NCBI GenBank assembly: GCA_947053595.1
Contig: CAMRSX010000002.1
Coordinates: 83,098-147,097, forward strand
DNA from: an uncultured Clostridia bacterium
Lineage (GTDB): Bacteria; Bacillota; Clostridia; Christensenellales; UBA1242
Direction of reading: 5' to 3'
DNA length: 64,000 nt
Part shown: in pieces, positions 25,393-35,599 of the stretch
Layout: every line of letters starts with the position of its first letter
Position numbering within the stretch: the first letter of the stretch is position 1
Notes under the pieces: generated by a model
Told to the model about the DNA's origin: nothing
The model's database searches: none
Seen by the model: the letters and a program-made list of their open reading frames with translations, nothing else
Program-made: the position numbers and the translations under genes

Positions 25393-26295
25393 TCACCTAG
25401 AATTGTAAATGCGTGCCAAATTTTCGTTGTAAATGCCCTCAAAAGTTCCGGGGCCATTGCGCTTGGAAAGCAACACAAAGCGCTTAAAAATCTTCTCCTT
25501 CAACAGCCCTTCAAAAAGAGGCTTTTTTAAGAAGGTTTCCATGCTGTCCGCGTGCGTGGACGCCAGCACCTTAACCCCGCAAGATGAGGCATATCTGATT
25601 GCCTCCACATCTTCCATTTGCCCAATTTCGTCCGTCACAATGATGTCTGGCGCCAGCGAGCGAATGCCATTTTCAAAGCCCACTTTTTTGCTGGCAAAGG
25701 CAATGCGGTCTGTAAATTTTGAGTTGATGCCTTGGTCCAGCTCTCCGCGCTCGTCCAAAAGCAAAATGTTGAAAGCAAGGTTGCGCTCGGAAAGCTGATA
25801 AACAAAATCTCGCAAAAAGGTGGTTTTTCCGCAAGCTGGCGGGCTGATGACAAGTGTGTTTTCCACTCCATGTTCGCCCACCATGTAAGGAAACGCCGTC
25901 AGACAGCAGTTTTTCACCACATGAGGAACGCGAATGTTGCAGCTGGAAAAATTGGTCATGGTTTTGATGCGCCCATTCTCTTCAATCATGTTACCGCCAA
26001 TGCCAATTCTCACCGCTTCGTCTGTGACAATGAAGCCCTTTTTGATTTGCTCGTTCACCGAATATATCGAGCATTCGCTTGCCCGAAAAATGACATCCTC
26101 AATGATGATTTTGCTGGCATAAAGCGCCCCGCGCACATTGCTTGTCACCCCGCTTTCGCAAAGAAAGAAGTTTTTTCCGCTTACATTCACCACAACTGGC
26201 CTGTCAGCACGCAAGCGAATTTCATTCACTGCGCGCATGTTCACCTTTTCACTCAAAATTTTGTGGAAGTTGTCAGGAAGAATTTTTTCCAGCAT
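25393..26295 (-). CDS. spoIIIAA: Stage III sporulation protein AA (ATPase)
   Basis: 300 residues. SpoIIIAA is a secretion-type ATPase thought to power the channel between mother cell and forespore. Walker A is SPPACGKTTFLRDF, Walker B region is NILLLDERGELDQ, followed by DIIVTDEIGQMEDVEAIRYA. Start: ATG at 26293-26295, eight bases from AGAGG; the in-frame GTG upstream abuts that site. It is the first gene of the spoIIIA string. No promoter was assigned with confidence, as expected for a mother-cell sigma factor gene. Confidence 0.95.
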   Translation of the reverse strand: MLEKILPDNFHKILSEKVNMRAVNEIRLRADRPVVVNVSGKNFFLCESGVTSNVRGALYASKIIIEDVIFRASECSIYSVNEQIKKGFIVTDEAVRIGIGGNMIEENGRIKTMTNFSSCNIRVPHVVKNCCLTAFPYMVGEHGVENTLVISPPACGKTTFLRDFVYQLSERNLAFNILLLDERGELDQGINSKFTDRIAFASKKVGFENGIRSLAPDIIVTDEIGQMEDVEAIRYASSCGVKVLASTHADSMETFLKKPLFEGLLKEKIFKRFVLLSKRNGPGTFEGIYNENLARIYNSR

Positions 26296-26468
26296 TTTGT
26301 TCACCTCTTTGGAAGCAGTTTATGAGCCGCGTTTTTCAAATAAATAAAAAAAGATGGCACCTCTTGTCACCTTTTGTCAGTTTCAGTTTTTTTTGCAATA
26401 CAGCTTTTAAAAAGTTGCAAAAACCTTGCCACAAAATTTGCTTCAGCGCAAAAAGTGTGGCATTTTTC

Positions 26469-26497
26469 TTGACTTTTGTGTTGTTTGTGGATATAAT
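26469..26497 (+). promoter_or_regulatory. SigmaA promoter of the SRP RNA
   Basis: TTGACT (26469-26474) and TATAAT (26492-26497) with a 17-base spacer precede the RNA start by about six bases. It is a near-consensus promoter, as expected for an abundant stable RNA. Confidence 0.9.
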
Positions 26498-26503
26498 ATA
26501 AAC

Positions 26504-26771
26504 ACTGGGCTAGATGGGGAGTTAGCGGTGCCCTGCAACCTGCAATCCGCTACAGCAGGATTGAACAGTTGTTTGCGGTGCAATTTGGTTGAATATGTGC
26601 GCAAGGTTTTGGCGTTGAAATCAAGGTCTTATGCAATCGGCTCCTACGAATCGTGTCAGGTCCTGACGGAAGCATCACTAAGAAGACCAGCCGTTGTGCC
26701 ATGAGGAAGCTTTGGTGGAGCCAAGGCTTTGCGAGGCAGTCGGTCAATTTGCAACAAAGCAACCGCCCAGT
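26504..26771 (+). ncRNA. ffs: Signal recognition particle RNA, long (Bacillus) type
   Basis: About 268 bases. The helix 8 core is unmistakable: GTCAGGTCCTGACGGAAGCA followed by AAGAAGACCAGCC. The 5' ACTGGGC pairs with the 3' GCCCAGT (26765-26771), setting both ends. Its length means the Alu-like domain is retained, as in spore-forming Firmicutes. The partner protein Ffh is encoded at 55790-57103 in the same window. The track ORFs in this region are spurious. Confidence 0.95.
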
Positions 26772-26775
26772 TATG

Positions 26776-26807
26776 AAAAAAGCAAGGTTAAACTGCCTTG
26801 CTTTTTT
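26776..26807 (+). terminator. Terminator of the SRP RNA, shared with a convergent gene
   Basis: AAAAAAGCAAGG, an eight-base loop and CCTTGCTTTTTT form a perfect 12-bp stem with a T-run. The stop codon of the convergent minus-strand gene (26788) lies in the loop, so the hairpin probably ends both transcripts. Confidence 0.9.
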
Positions 26808-27039
26808 GTGTTTTTATTTTGAAGTTTGTGTTTGTGGCTTGCGTTTTTTGAGGCTTTGTAACTTGCTTTTTGACATTTTTTGCCTCAGTTTTCACAGCGC
26901 TTTTGAGGTTTTCAACTTCCTCTTTCACTGCTTTTTCGCCCTTGTTTACAAGTTTTTTTGCATCATCGCAATGCTTATACAACAAAGCGCCTGCAACAAT
27001 TCCTGCGCCAAAACCCATAACCATCCAGATTTCTTTCAT
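26788..27039 (-). CDS. Small YtxH-like membrane-anchored protein
   Basis: 83 residues: an N-terminal hydrophobic segment (MVMGFGAGIVAGALLY) followed by a Lys/Glu-rich coiled-coil-like tail (KGEKAVKEEVENLKSAVKTE). This layout is that of YtxH-type proteins of unknown function. The ATG at 27037-27039 lies behind AGGAGGAGG; the track start at 27096 is an extension. The stop lies inside the SRP RNA terminator. Confidence 0.6.
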   Translation of the reverse strand: MKEIWMVMGFGAGIVAGALLYKHCDDAKKLVNKGEKAVKEEVENLKSAVKTEAKNVKKQVTKPQKTQATNTNFKIKTQKSKAV

Positions 27040-27108
27040 TTGTCCTCCTCCTGTTGTTATGATGCGCAAAAAGTGTGAAATTATGCACAGTGTCACAACA
27101 AAAGAGAG

Positions 27109-28059
27109 TTAAAACTTAAAGCTGTCCAGCATGGAAATAATCTTTCCAAAATCCATCTGCGCGCCAGCGTTTAAAACCAATTTTTCTTCAAACAACATTC
27201 TGCTTGTGTCGCAAATTGAAGGAATGCTTTTTGGGTCGGCAATTCTGATGAAGTTTGCCACATTCACAAAGCTTTGATATACATCATCCGCCTTAAACAG
27301 CACATCTGGGCAATTGTTAACCAAGCTTTCCACCAAAATCTGATTTGGAATGCGATTATATTCCTTTGAAAAGATGTCGTTGATAAGCGCAACCATCTTC
27401 ACAAACATATCTCCGCAAGCGTTGTATTTATAATTCAAATTGGCATATCTATCGCCAAATTCCACAATTCTAAACTTGTTTTTAAACTCGTTTAAAATCT
27501 TAAATTGTCCCAGACCTGAATTGTAAGCGCAAATGAAAATGTTGATTCTGACATTAGAGCCAAAATCATCCCTTCCAATCAGCGTCAGCACACTGTTATA
27601 GTCATAGATGACAGAGGTTTCTGTCAAATATTGTGCCATTGTGGCAACAACATCTTTTCTGAAGTCCGACAAGCCATAGCGCTCGATGCTTCTGATTGAA
27701 ACGCCTTCCTCTGCCTTCTTTTTTTTATATTTCTTTTTGCCAATTCTCCACGACGCCTTAAATTCTGTCCAAAGAAATTTGAAAAGATATTTTTTGCTTT
27801 TTGAGTTGATTTCCAACTGAGGGTTTTCCACCCCAAGAAAATAGTCATAAGTGGAAAGTTGAGAAAAAGCACCCAAATAGTTTTCATTCACAGGCAAAAG
27901 CACCCACTTATCTTTTCTGATAAATGGCGATTTTTCGCTTATGTCAGACATGGTTTGTTCCACCAAAGAAAACACAACATTGTTGACAAATTCCAAAAAT
28001 TCGTCATTTTTGCTTTCACTTAAGCTTTCAATCAGTGCCCTGTTTATTTGAGTTTTCAT
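27109..28059 (-). CDS. Cytoplasmic protein of unknown function
   Basis: 316 residues with no signal peptide or membrane helix. The middle contains a basic stretch (WRIGKKKYKKKKAEEGVS) and a beta-rich part (GRDDFGSNVRINIFICAYN). I do not recognise the family. The ATG at 28057-28059 has AAGGA eight bases upstream, identical in layout to the yraN leader; the track start at 28173 overlaps the next gene. It lies 13 bases after the 77-residue gene and is likely cotranscribed with it and gap. Confidence 0.6.
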   Translation of the reverse strand: MKTQINRALIESLSESKNDEFLEFVNNVVFSLVEQTMSDISEKSPFIRKDKWVLLPVNENYLGAFSQLSTYDYFLGVENPQLEINSKSKKYLFKFLWTEFKASWRIGKKKYKKKKAEEGVSIRSIERYGLSDFRKDVVATMAQYLTETSVIYDYNSVLTLIGRDDFGSNVRINIFICAYNSGLGQFKILNEFKNKFRIVEFGDRYANLNYKYNACGDMFVKMVALINDIFSKEYNRIPNQILVESLVNNCPDVLFKADDVYQSFVNVANFIRIADPKSIPSICDTSRMLFEEKLVLNAGAQMDFGKIISMLDSFKF

Positions 28060-28072
28060 GCTTTCATCCTTT

Positions 28073-28306
28073 TTATTTAACTCTTTTGTCAACATCCGAT
28101 AAGTTTCTGTAAGCCTTGCCGTCAATGTGCACTCTGTCTGGATAATGTGGCGCAACTGGAGTTGTGTTTCCAAAGTTCACAATTTGCAAATCATCTTCAC
28201 AAATTGAGGTTTCGTCAAATTTTTTGCCCAGCACCCCTGCTTTTTTCTGAGCTGTGCCTGCGGCAAGGTTAAAATCTTCAAGTTGAATTTCTTTTGTTTT
28301 TTCCAT
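28073..28306 (-). CDS. Small protein of unknown function
   Basis: 77 residues, hydrophilic, no membrane segment. MEKTKEIQLEDFNLAAG at the start and VHIDGKAYRNLSDVDKRVK at the end. SD AGAGGA precedes the ATG. It lies 14 bases behind gap and 13 before the 316-residue unknown, so the three are probably one transcript. No family recognised. Confidence 0.55.
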   Translation of the reverse strand: MEKTKEIQLEDFNLAAGTAQKKAGVLGKKFDETSICEDDLQIVNFGNTTPVAPHYPDRVHIDGKAYRNLSDVDKRVK

Positions 28307-28320
28307 TTATTCCTCTTAAA

Positions 28321-29376
<1,056 letters not shown>

Positions 29377-29413
29377 TTAGGTCACAAAGTTGTTTTTGCA
29401 GCTTTCCGCCTCT

Positions 29414-30514
29414 TTATGCTTTTTTGGATGTGGGTTTTTCAGCCGCGCTTTTTGCCATTGGCTGTTTTGCCGTTTTTTGCTTGGCTGTTGTTTTGCCAGA
29501 AGGCTGCGCAGAAACCTTTGCCAAAGTTTTGTTTGATGCTTCTTTTTTGTTTGTGTCTTTGTTTGGTTGTCTTGCAGCTTTTGGTGTCACTTTTGCGTCT
29601 GTCCTCTTGTTGCCAGCTGTCGTCTTGAAGGCTGCAACATCTTTTGAAACTTTTGTTTTTGTTGAAGCAGCTTTCGTGGCTGTCTTTTTCTTCGCTTTTT
29701 GTGCTTGCTCTTTTTTAGGTTCTTCTTCAACAGGCACAACCCTCAACTCAGGCACCTCTTCCGCAATTCCAAAGCGTAAGTTTCCCACCGAAACAGTTCT
29801 GGTGAAATTGACAATCCCCACAAACAGAAGCAAAAGCGCAATCAAAATCCAAAAGAAAACGCCAATCACCGTCAGTGCCACAAGTGGTGTGAACAGACAA
29901 AGCAAAACACCTCCTGCAACGCTGCCCAAGAAAAACAAAATCCACATTGCAAACTTGAGGTTGTTGAGATGTTTGTTAAACTCCCGCGCCACCGGCTTGC
30001 TGTTGGTTTCAAACTGTGCAGTTGTCACGCCCACATATCTGTTCACCCTTGTTGCCATGGAAATGTTTGGGCAAACCGACATCAGGTCAAACATGCTTTC
30101 TCCATAACAAATTGCCGAGATGTCCTCAAAAAAACTGAAGGCAAAAAAGCGGTTCACAAGTTTTTTGGCAAAACTCTTAAAAGCACTCATCAGCTTGCCG
30201 TGGCGAGCTTTCAAAGTTGCAATGTCACTTTGTGAGGTGGTCAGATGCAAAAACTCTTCGTCAGAAAGCACTCTGCGCACAATCAAAATCTTGCCTTTTG
30301 TCAGCTTGCAAGTGGCAAGCGCGTTGATGATTTCTTCTTTGTTGCAGCCGTCCTTAAACACGCGAATTTCAACATTTTTGCTTTTAAGCACCAACTGCGG
30401 CAAAAGGCTTTCCCTCACCCCCACAAAAAACTTGAGATGGTTGTCGCTGCGGCTGTCAATAAACTCACAAAACTTGCCAACATCTTCCACAATTGGCACA
30501 ACAACATTAATCAT
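29414..30514 (-). CDS. Membrane protein with glycosyltransferase-like N-terminus and Lys/Ala/Thr-rich tail
   Basis: 366 residues in three parts. Residues 1-190 (MINVVVPIVEDVGKFCEFID, IRVFKDGCNKEEIINALA) weakly resemble a family 2 glycosyltransferase but the usual DxD acid pair is not obvious. Two membrane helices follow (about 195-240, WILFFLGSVAGGVLLCLF and FFWILIALLLLFVGIV). The last approximately 100 residues are a histone-H1-like run of Lys, Ala and Thr. SD is TAAGGAGAG. The start overlaps the rpiB stop (ATGA). The function is unknown. Confidence 0.5.
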   Translation of the reverse strand: MINVVVPIVEDVGKFCEFIDSRSDNHLKFFVGVRESLLPQLVLKSKNVEIRVFKDGCNKEEIINALATCKLTKGKILIVRRVLSDEEFLHLTTSQSDIATLKARHGKLMSAFKSFAKKLVNRFFAFSFFEDISAICYGESMFDLMSVCPNISMATRVNRYVGVTTAQFETNSKPVAREFNKHLNNLKFAMWILFFLGSVAGGVLLCLFTPLVALTVIGVFFWILIALLLLFVGIVNFTRTVSVGNLRFGIAEEVPELRVVPVEEEPKKEQAQKAKKKTATKAASTKTKVSKDVAAFKTTAGNKRTDAKVTPKAARQPNKDTNKKEASNKTLAKVSAQPSGKTTAKQKTAKQPMAKSAAEKPTSKKA

Positions 30515-30951
30515 TTGCTCTCCTTAATTTCTCCTGAAATTTTCTTCAGCCTTCTTGCATGGCGTCCGCCTTCAAAACTGGTTGTAAGAAAAATTTTGAC
30601 AATGGCAATGGCCTTTCTTTTTCTTATAGACCCCGGAATGCACAAGATGTTGGCATCGTTGTCCTTTCTTGCAAGGGCTGCCATTTTGGTGTTCAAGCAA
30701 AGCCCCGCGCGGATTTTTGGATTGCGATTGGCAGCAATGCTCATGCCAATGCCCGAGCCGCAAATGAAAATGCCCACATTGTTTTTGTTTTCCAGCACCT
30801 TTTCCATTCCAAGCTTTGCAAAGTCAGGATAATCCACTGGCTCTTTGCTGTAAGTTCCAACATCAATGGTGATGATGTTTTCTTGGTTGAAAAAAGTTTT
30901 CAACTCTTCCTTCAACAGATATCCTCTGTGGTCACTTGCCATAATAATCAT
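30511..30951 (-). CDS. rpiB: Ribose-5-phosphate isomerase B
   Basis: 146 residues, normal for the RpiB/LacAB family. It interconverts ribose-5-phosphate and ribulose-5-phosphate. MASDHRGYLLKEEL, the FICGSGIGMSIAANRNPKIRA substrate/catalytic loop (Cys included) and the C-terminal FEGGRHARRL are diagnostic. GAGAGG lies upstream of the ATG. It overlaps the preceding phosphatase and following membrane gene by four bases each. Confidence 0.95.
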   Translation of the reverse strand: MIIMASDHRGYLLKEELKTFFNQENIITIDVGTYSKEPVDYPDFAKLGMEKVLENKNNVGIFICGSGIGMSIAANRNPKIRAGLCLNTKMAALARKDNDANILCIPGSIRKRKAIAIVKIFLTTSFEGGRHARRLKKISGEIKESK

Positions 30952-31376
30952 ACAACACCTCTCAATTTTTCAATCTTATCAAGCAAAACTTCAACGTTCT
31001 TCTCAATTTCTTTGGCTGTTTTTTCATAAACCTGCAAACTTTGCCCATAAGGGTCGCCCACCTGCCCATAAAGCTCGTCAAAGCTGATGCACTTTGGGGC
31101 AGCAATCATGTTTTTGTGATTGTTTGTCACCGCAACATAAATGACTCCACTTTTGATTTTACCAAGTTTCACGCTTTTTCGGTTTCTGCCGTCACAGCCC
31201 ATCATCTTCAAAACCTTGGCAGCGTTTTCGGCAATGTTTTCCTTTTTGGCATAAATGCCCGCAGAAGAAAACTTCACATTTTTCAGTTTTCTGTCCTTTG
31301 CCAGTTTTTTTGCAATGCGCTCTGCCATAACAGACCTGCAAGTGTTGCCTGTGCAAACAAAACAAATTTCAATCAT
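30948..31376 (-). CDS. Low-molecular-weight protein tyrosine phosphatase family protein
   Basis: 142 residues. The CVCTG-type loop is present as FVCTGNTCRSVMAE (C-x5-R) near the N-terminus, and the general-acid DPYGQ motif is at residue about 115. The family includes protein-tyrosine and protein-arginine phosphatases; which one applies cannot be told here. The ATG at 31374-31376 has GAGGAG upstream; the track start at 31421 is an extension. It is coupled to rpiB through an ATGA overlap, an arrangement common in Clostridia. Confidence 0.88.
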   Translation of the reverse strand: MIEICFVCTGNTCRSVMAERIAKKLAKDRKLKNVKFSSAGIYAKKENIAENAAKVLKMMGCDGRNRKSVKLGKIKSGVIYVAVTNNHKNMIAAPKCISFDELYGQVGDPYGQSLQVYEKTAKEIEKNVEVLLDKIEKLRGVV

Positions 31377-31473
31377 AGGCTCCTCATAAAGTTTTGACTT
31401 ATTAGTTATATTGTAAACCAAAGTGCAAAAATTTCAAAGCAAATTTTGCTTCTTTCAAAAGAAATATAAAAAA

Positions 31474-31492
31474 CAAGGCAAAACCTGCCTTG
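31474..31492 (-). terminator. Intrinsic terminator after rsfS
   Basis: CAAGGCA / TGCCTTG with a five-base loop is followed on the minus strand by a TTTTTT run. It lies about 50 bases behind the rsfS stop. Confidence 0.75.
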
Positions 31493-31539
31493 CAATTTTC
31501 AACCTTTCATTTTCTTTTTCAACAAAAATATAAAAAAAT

Positions 31540-31854
31540 TCAATTCAACACAATTTTCTTTGGCTTATAAAGTTTGTCAAGGTTATATTTTTCTCTCACC
31601 TTTGGCAAAAATATGTGAAGGTCAACATTTGAGAAATCAAACACAATCCACTCGCCTTTAAAATAGCCCTCAATCTTTTCGTCATAATGAAACTTTTCGG
31701 CAATCACATCGGCAACCTTTTTGCTGTCCACAACTTTGTTTGAGGTTGTCAAAACAACAAACTTTTCTTCCGTGGCAGAAGAAAGGTCATACACCGAAAT
31801 GTTTTTCATCTTATTGTCCTGCAAAACTTGCACAAGCTCTTTAACCGCAATCAT
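31540..31854 (-). CDS. rsfS: Ribosomal silencing factor RsfS (leaderless)
   Basis: 104 residues. RsfS binds L14 and blocks subunit joining when nutrients are low. The fold is seen in MIAVKELVQVLQDNK, SSATEEKFVVLTTSN, KKVADVIAEKF and GEWIVFDFSNVDLHIFL. The ATG at 31852-31854 has no Shine-Dalgarno; instead a TTGACA/TAAAAT promoter with a 17-base spacer ends seven bases before the ATG, so the mRNA should start at or very close to the start codon. The track start at 31890 lies inside the -35 box. Confidence 0.88.
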   Translation of the reverse strand: MIAVKELVQVLQDNKMKNISVYDLSSATEEKFVVLTTSNKVVDSKKVADVIAEKFHYDEKIEGYFKGEWIVFDFSNVDLHIFLPKVREKYNLDKLYKPKKIVLN

Positions 31855-31861
31855 AAGACAT

Positions 31862-31890
31862 ATTTTATCAACTTTTTCAACCTTTGTCAA
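31862..31890 (-). promoter_or_regulatory. Promoter giving a leaderless rsfS mRNA
   Basis: Minus strand: TTGACA (31885-31890), 17-base spacer, TAAAAT (31862-31867), then ATGTCTT and the rsfS ATG. Transcription normally begins 6-8 bases past the -10 box, which is the start codon. Confidence 0.8.
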
Positions 31891-31977
31891 ACAAATTTAC
31901 AATCAAGCAAAAATGGCTTGCAAACGCAGAAAAATACTGCGCGAATAAAATGCCGCAAAAGTGTCAAAAATGCTGCC

Positions 31978-32880
31978 ATGAGAAAGATTAATCTGGCTTT
32001 TCAAGAGCTTCTAAAATTTTGTATGATTTTCCTTTTAAGTTTTGTGTGGATAAGATATTTTCTTCGCCGAAAGCTTGTTTTGGCGTTTGTGGTGACAGCA
32101 CTTGTCAGCATTGGCGTCTATTGTCTTTTGTTCTTTCTTGCCAGAAAAAAGCAAAAGAAATATGGTCTAAAACTGAAGGAAAAAACAGACGCAGAAAACA
32201 TGTTTCTTTCCCTCTCGTGCAGTGACAAGCCCATGGATTTTTTTGCCAAACTTGCCGCAAAAAAACACAAAGACATAACAAGACACAAAAATCATCTTGT
32301 CATAAAACATCAGTGTCATTCAGATTCAACACAGTCACAAATTGACACCAAAAAACATGAAAACACCAAAAACGCCACCGCTTCAGCAAAAAGCAAACAA
32401 ACTGCCAGCGTCAAAACAGTGCTTTATGTGGACTTGTCTTTTGAAGGACTGACAATCCCCCGCTTTATGGAAATTTACAGCAAAATCAAAAAAGAAAAAG
32501 CCACAAAAATTGTCATCTGCTGCAAACAAATTGCAGACAAGCAACTCTCCGCTTTTTGCCAAAATTTTGCGGAAAAGTTTTTAATTTTGGACGAATATCA
32601 AACATATCAAAAGCTGTATAAGTTCTATGATTGCTTTCCAGAAATCACAAAAAAATATTCCACCGCAAAAAAATTGGCATTCAAAGATTTTGTGGCATAT
32701 TCTTTCAATAAAAAAAGAACAAAAGGCTATTTCTTTTCAGCCTTCATTCTCATCATCAGCGGAATATTCATCCGCGCCACAATATATTATTGCATCGTGG
32801 CCTCACTGCTGGTGATGTTTGCCCTAATCTCGCAGTTCAACCCATATTTCAACACCAAAGGCGAAGCGGAAGTGCTGTAA
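31978..32880 (+). CDS. Membrane protein of unknown function (2+2 helices)
   Basis: 300 residues. Two N-terminal membrane helices (LLKFCMIFLLSFVWIRYF and LVLAFVVTALVSIGVYCLLFFL), a soluble middle of about 190 residues, and two C-terminal helices. The soluble part includes TVLYVDLSFEGLTIPRFMEI and KIVICCKQIADKQLSAF, an alpha/beta pattern that I cannot assign. The ATG at 31978 is chosen because upstream in-frame sequence overlaps rsfS promoter DNA. No clear SD is visible. It is one of few plus-strand genes here and diverges from rsfS. Confidence 0.55.
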   Translation: MRKINLAFQELLKFCMIFLLSFVWIRYFLRRKLVLAFVVTALVSIGVYCLLFFLARKKQKKYGLKLKEKTDAENMFLSLSCSDKPMDFFAKLAAKKHKDITRHKNHLVIKHQCHSDSTQSQIDTKKHENTKNATASAKSKQTASVKTVLYVDLSFEGLTIPRFMEIYSKIKKEKATKIVICCKQIADKQLSAFCQNFAEKFLILDEYQTYQKLYKFYDCFPEITKKYSTAKKLAFKDFVAYSFNKKRTKGYFFSAFILIISGIFIRATIYYCIVASLLVMFALISQFNPYFNTKGEAEVL

Positions 32881-33100
32881 TTCTCCCAGTTCGTCATGTT
32901 GAGACGCGTGCGCCAAAGCCCAACATCTCTCACCAATGTGCCAGCGAAATTCTTCCACTTCGGTCAGAATGAAGCGCTGGCTTCCCGCAACGCCACGCTT
33001 ACACACTCCCAAAACCAATTTTCAATTTTGCATTGCAAAGGGCTTTGCCCGTGCAAGCAAAAATGAAAATCACCTTCAGGGAAGAGGACTGGGTTGAGAA

Positions 33101-33163
33101 ACCAAAGTTTTAGGCATTAGCCTTGCTTTTTTGCAAGGCGTGCTGCCGTTTAAAAACTTTGGT
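33101..33163. other. Nested inverted repeat (two stacked stems)
   Basis: Outer arms ACCAAAGTTTT (33101-33111) and AAAACTTTGGT (33153-33163) match perfectly over 11 bases. An inner stem CCTTGC/GCAAGG (33121-33138) has a T-rich loop. It may terminate the convergent transcripts or be part of a repeat. Confidence 0.6.
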
Positions 33164-33181
33164 GTCTGTCCCAAGTGGGCG

Positions 33182-33243
33182 AAAACAAGCGTCAAAGCGA
33201 TACTTTTCAAGCGCAGCTTGAAAATGAGCCCCCAGCGCAGTTT
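33182..33243 (-). repeat. Family-2 hairpin element, copy D (reversed)
   Basis: AAACAAGCGTCAAAGCGATA is the reverse complement of the 3' part of copy C, and GCGCAGTTTT ends it. The inner perfect 9-bp hairpin TTTTCAAGC/GCTTGAAAA replaces the stems of other copies. It abuts the yhbY stop. Confidence 0.7.
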
Positions 33244-33255
33244 TCGCCCACTGCC

Positions 33256-33552
33256 CTACGGCAACTCAATATGCTTAAACCCCTTTCTTGTGGATTTTTT
33301 ATACAAAATGAATATATTGCCAATCACCTGCACAACATCTGCACCAAGTTGTTCTGCAACAGCATTTGCAGCCTCTTTCACATCTTGCTCGCTGTTTTTA
33401 AGCAGCTTAATTTTCACAAGCTCTCTTGCCTCCAAAAGCAGATTTATGGAAGTGAGCACATTGTCTGTCACCCCCTCTTTTCCAATTTGCATAACAGGCT
33501 CAAGAGCATTGCCAAGCCCTCTCAAAAAAGCTCTTTGTTTTGTTGTAATCAT
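33256..33552 (-). CDS. yhbY: CRM-domain RNA-binding protein (YhbY family)
   Basis: 98 residues, a single CRM domain. YhbY proteins bind pre-50S rRNA. MITTKQRAFLRGLGNALEPV, MQIGKEGVTDNVLTSINLLL and a GNIFILYKKS C-terminus are standard. SD is GGGAGGGG. It is flanked on both sides by oppositely oriented family-2 repeats, an unusual setting for this conserved gene, which usually neighbours obgE as here. Confidence 0.93.
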   Translation of the reverse strand: MITTKQRAFLRGLGNALEPVMQIGKEGVTDNVLTSINLLLEARELVKIKLLKNSEQDVKEAANAVAEQLGADVVQVIGNIFILYKKSTRKGFKHIELP

Positions 33553-33565
33553 AAACCCCTCCCGA

Positions 33566-33656
33566 AAACTGCGCTTTTGCTCATTTTTGACAACAATGTG
33601 TCAAAAAGTTTCGCTCTAACGCTTGTTTCTCCTTCCTCTCGCCAAACGAAAATCGC
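33566..33656 (+). repeat. Family-2 hairpin element, copy B
   Basis: AAACTGCGCTTTTGCTCA, hairpin TTTTTGACA...TGTCAAAAA, then TCTAACGCTTGTTTCTCC and CGCCAAACGAAAATCGC align with copy A position by position, with compensating stem differences. It lies just upstream of the yhbY start. Confidence 0.75.
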
Positions 33657-33726
33657 ATTCCACTTCGTCTCATTGGCGATTTTGCGAGTCTCTCTCGCGA
33701 AGTCCATCACAGCAGGTCTTTTCTGT

Positions 33727-33771
33727 ATGTTGTGTATTATGCCACGCATTTTGGCTGCATACTACACCATA
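33727..33771. repeat. Family-1 palindrome behind obgE
   Basis: TGTTGTGTATTATGCC and the imperfect inverted TGCATACTACACCAT border a 45-base element ending four bases beyond the obgE stop. The GTGTATTATGC core matches the other copies. Confidence 0.65.
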
Positions 33772-33775
33772 TTTA

Positions 33776-35050
<1,275 letters not shown>

Positions 35051-35071
35051 TCACCTCTTTAAACAACATTC

Positions 35072-35575
35072 CTATGCCAAAAACTTAAAGACATTATAAG
35101 AAAAATCAAAGTCCAGTTTTTCATCATACTTCTTTTTTCTTCCCAGGCGCTTGAAGCCGTTGGCAAGAAAAGTCATTTCCAAATTCATCTTTGCAAAAGG
35201 CTGTGTCAAAAAGTCTGCATAAAGATTTTTGCCTTCAAACTCTGCCTTAACAAAGCCAATCAAAAAGTTTTCGATGTGCTTGTCCACATATTTTTCGTCC
35301 ACGCAAATTTTTTGCATGCAGATTGGATTTTCATCCCCTTCTTCCACTTCAAACCAGCCAAAATCTTCAGAGGCAATTTCCTCCAACTTCAGTGCGCCAA
35401 CCACCTTTTTGCCATCCTGCGCAACAACAATTTTGCTCATTTCATCTCGAGAAATAGGTTCCTTCGAGCCCAACCTTTGAATGAAACCTTCTTCAAAAAT
35501 CAAAGCGCACTGCTTTGAAAGCTCCACCGCTTTGTCAATGCTCATTTCATTTGCATAACCAACTTTAATTTCCAT
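35072..35575 (-). CDS. Probable GNAT-like acyltransferase
   Basis: 167 residues. The central VVAQDGKKVVGALKLEEIA and later NPICMQKICVDEKYVDKHIENFL fit the beta-strand/helix layout of GNAT proteins, but the R/Q-x-x-G-x-A acetyl-CoA loop is not clear, so the assignment is weak. It lies 24 bases upstream of obgE in the same direction. No substrate can be suggested. Confidence 0.45.
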   Translation of the reverse strand: MEIKVGYANEMSIDKAVELSKQCALIFEEGFIQRLGSKEPISRDEMSKIVVAQDGKKVVGALKLEEIASEDFGWFEVEEGDENPICMQKICVDEKYVDKHIENFLIGFVKAEFEGKNLYADFLTQPFAKMNLEMTFLANGFKRLGRKKKYDEKLDFDFSYNVFKFLA

Positions 35576-35599
35576 AGTTTTTCCTTTTTAAACAAATAT

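Larger units (their letters stand above)
32881..33255. repeat. Intergenic region with repeats and a nested hairpin
   Basis: No gene seen. 32895-32930 holds a family-3 fragment (GTCATGTTGAG...CCCAACATCTC), and 32950-32975 the reversed TCATTCTGACCGAAG form. 33101-33163 forms a nested hairpin: ACCAAAGTTTT pairs with AAAACTTTGGT, enclosing CCTTGC/GCAAGG. 33182-33243 is a reversed family-2 element bordered by AGTGGGCGAAAAC (33173) and GTTTTCGCCCACT (33240) arms. It sits between two convergent genes. Confidence 0.7.

Noticed and set aside
26500-26800. ORFs of 60-140 codons over the SRP RNA
   Set aside because: The region is a structured RNA with promoter, conserved helix 8 and terminator.
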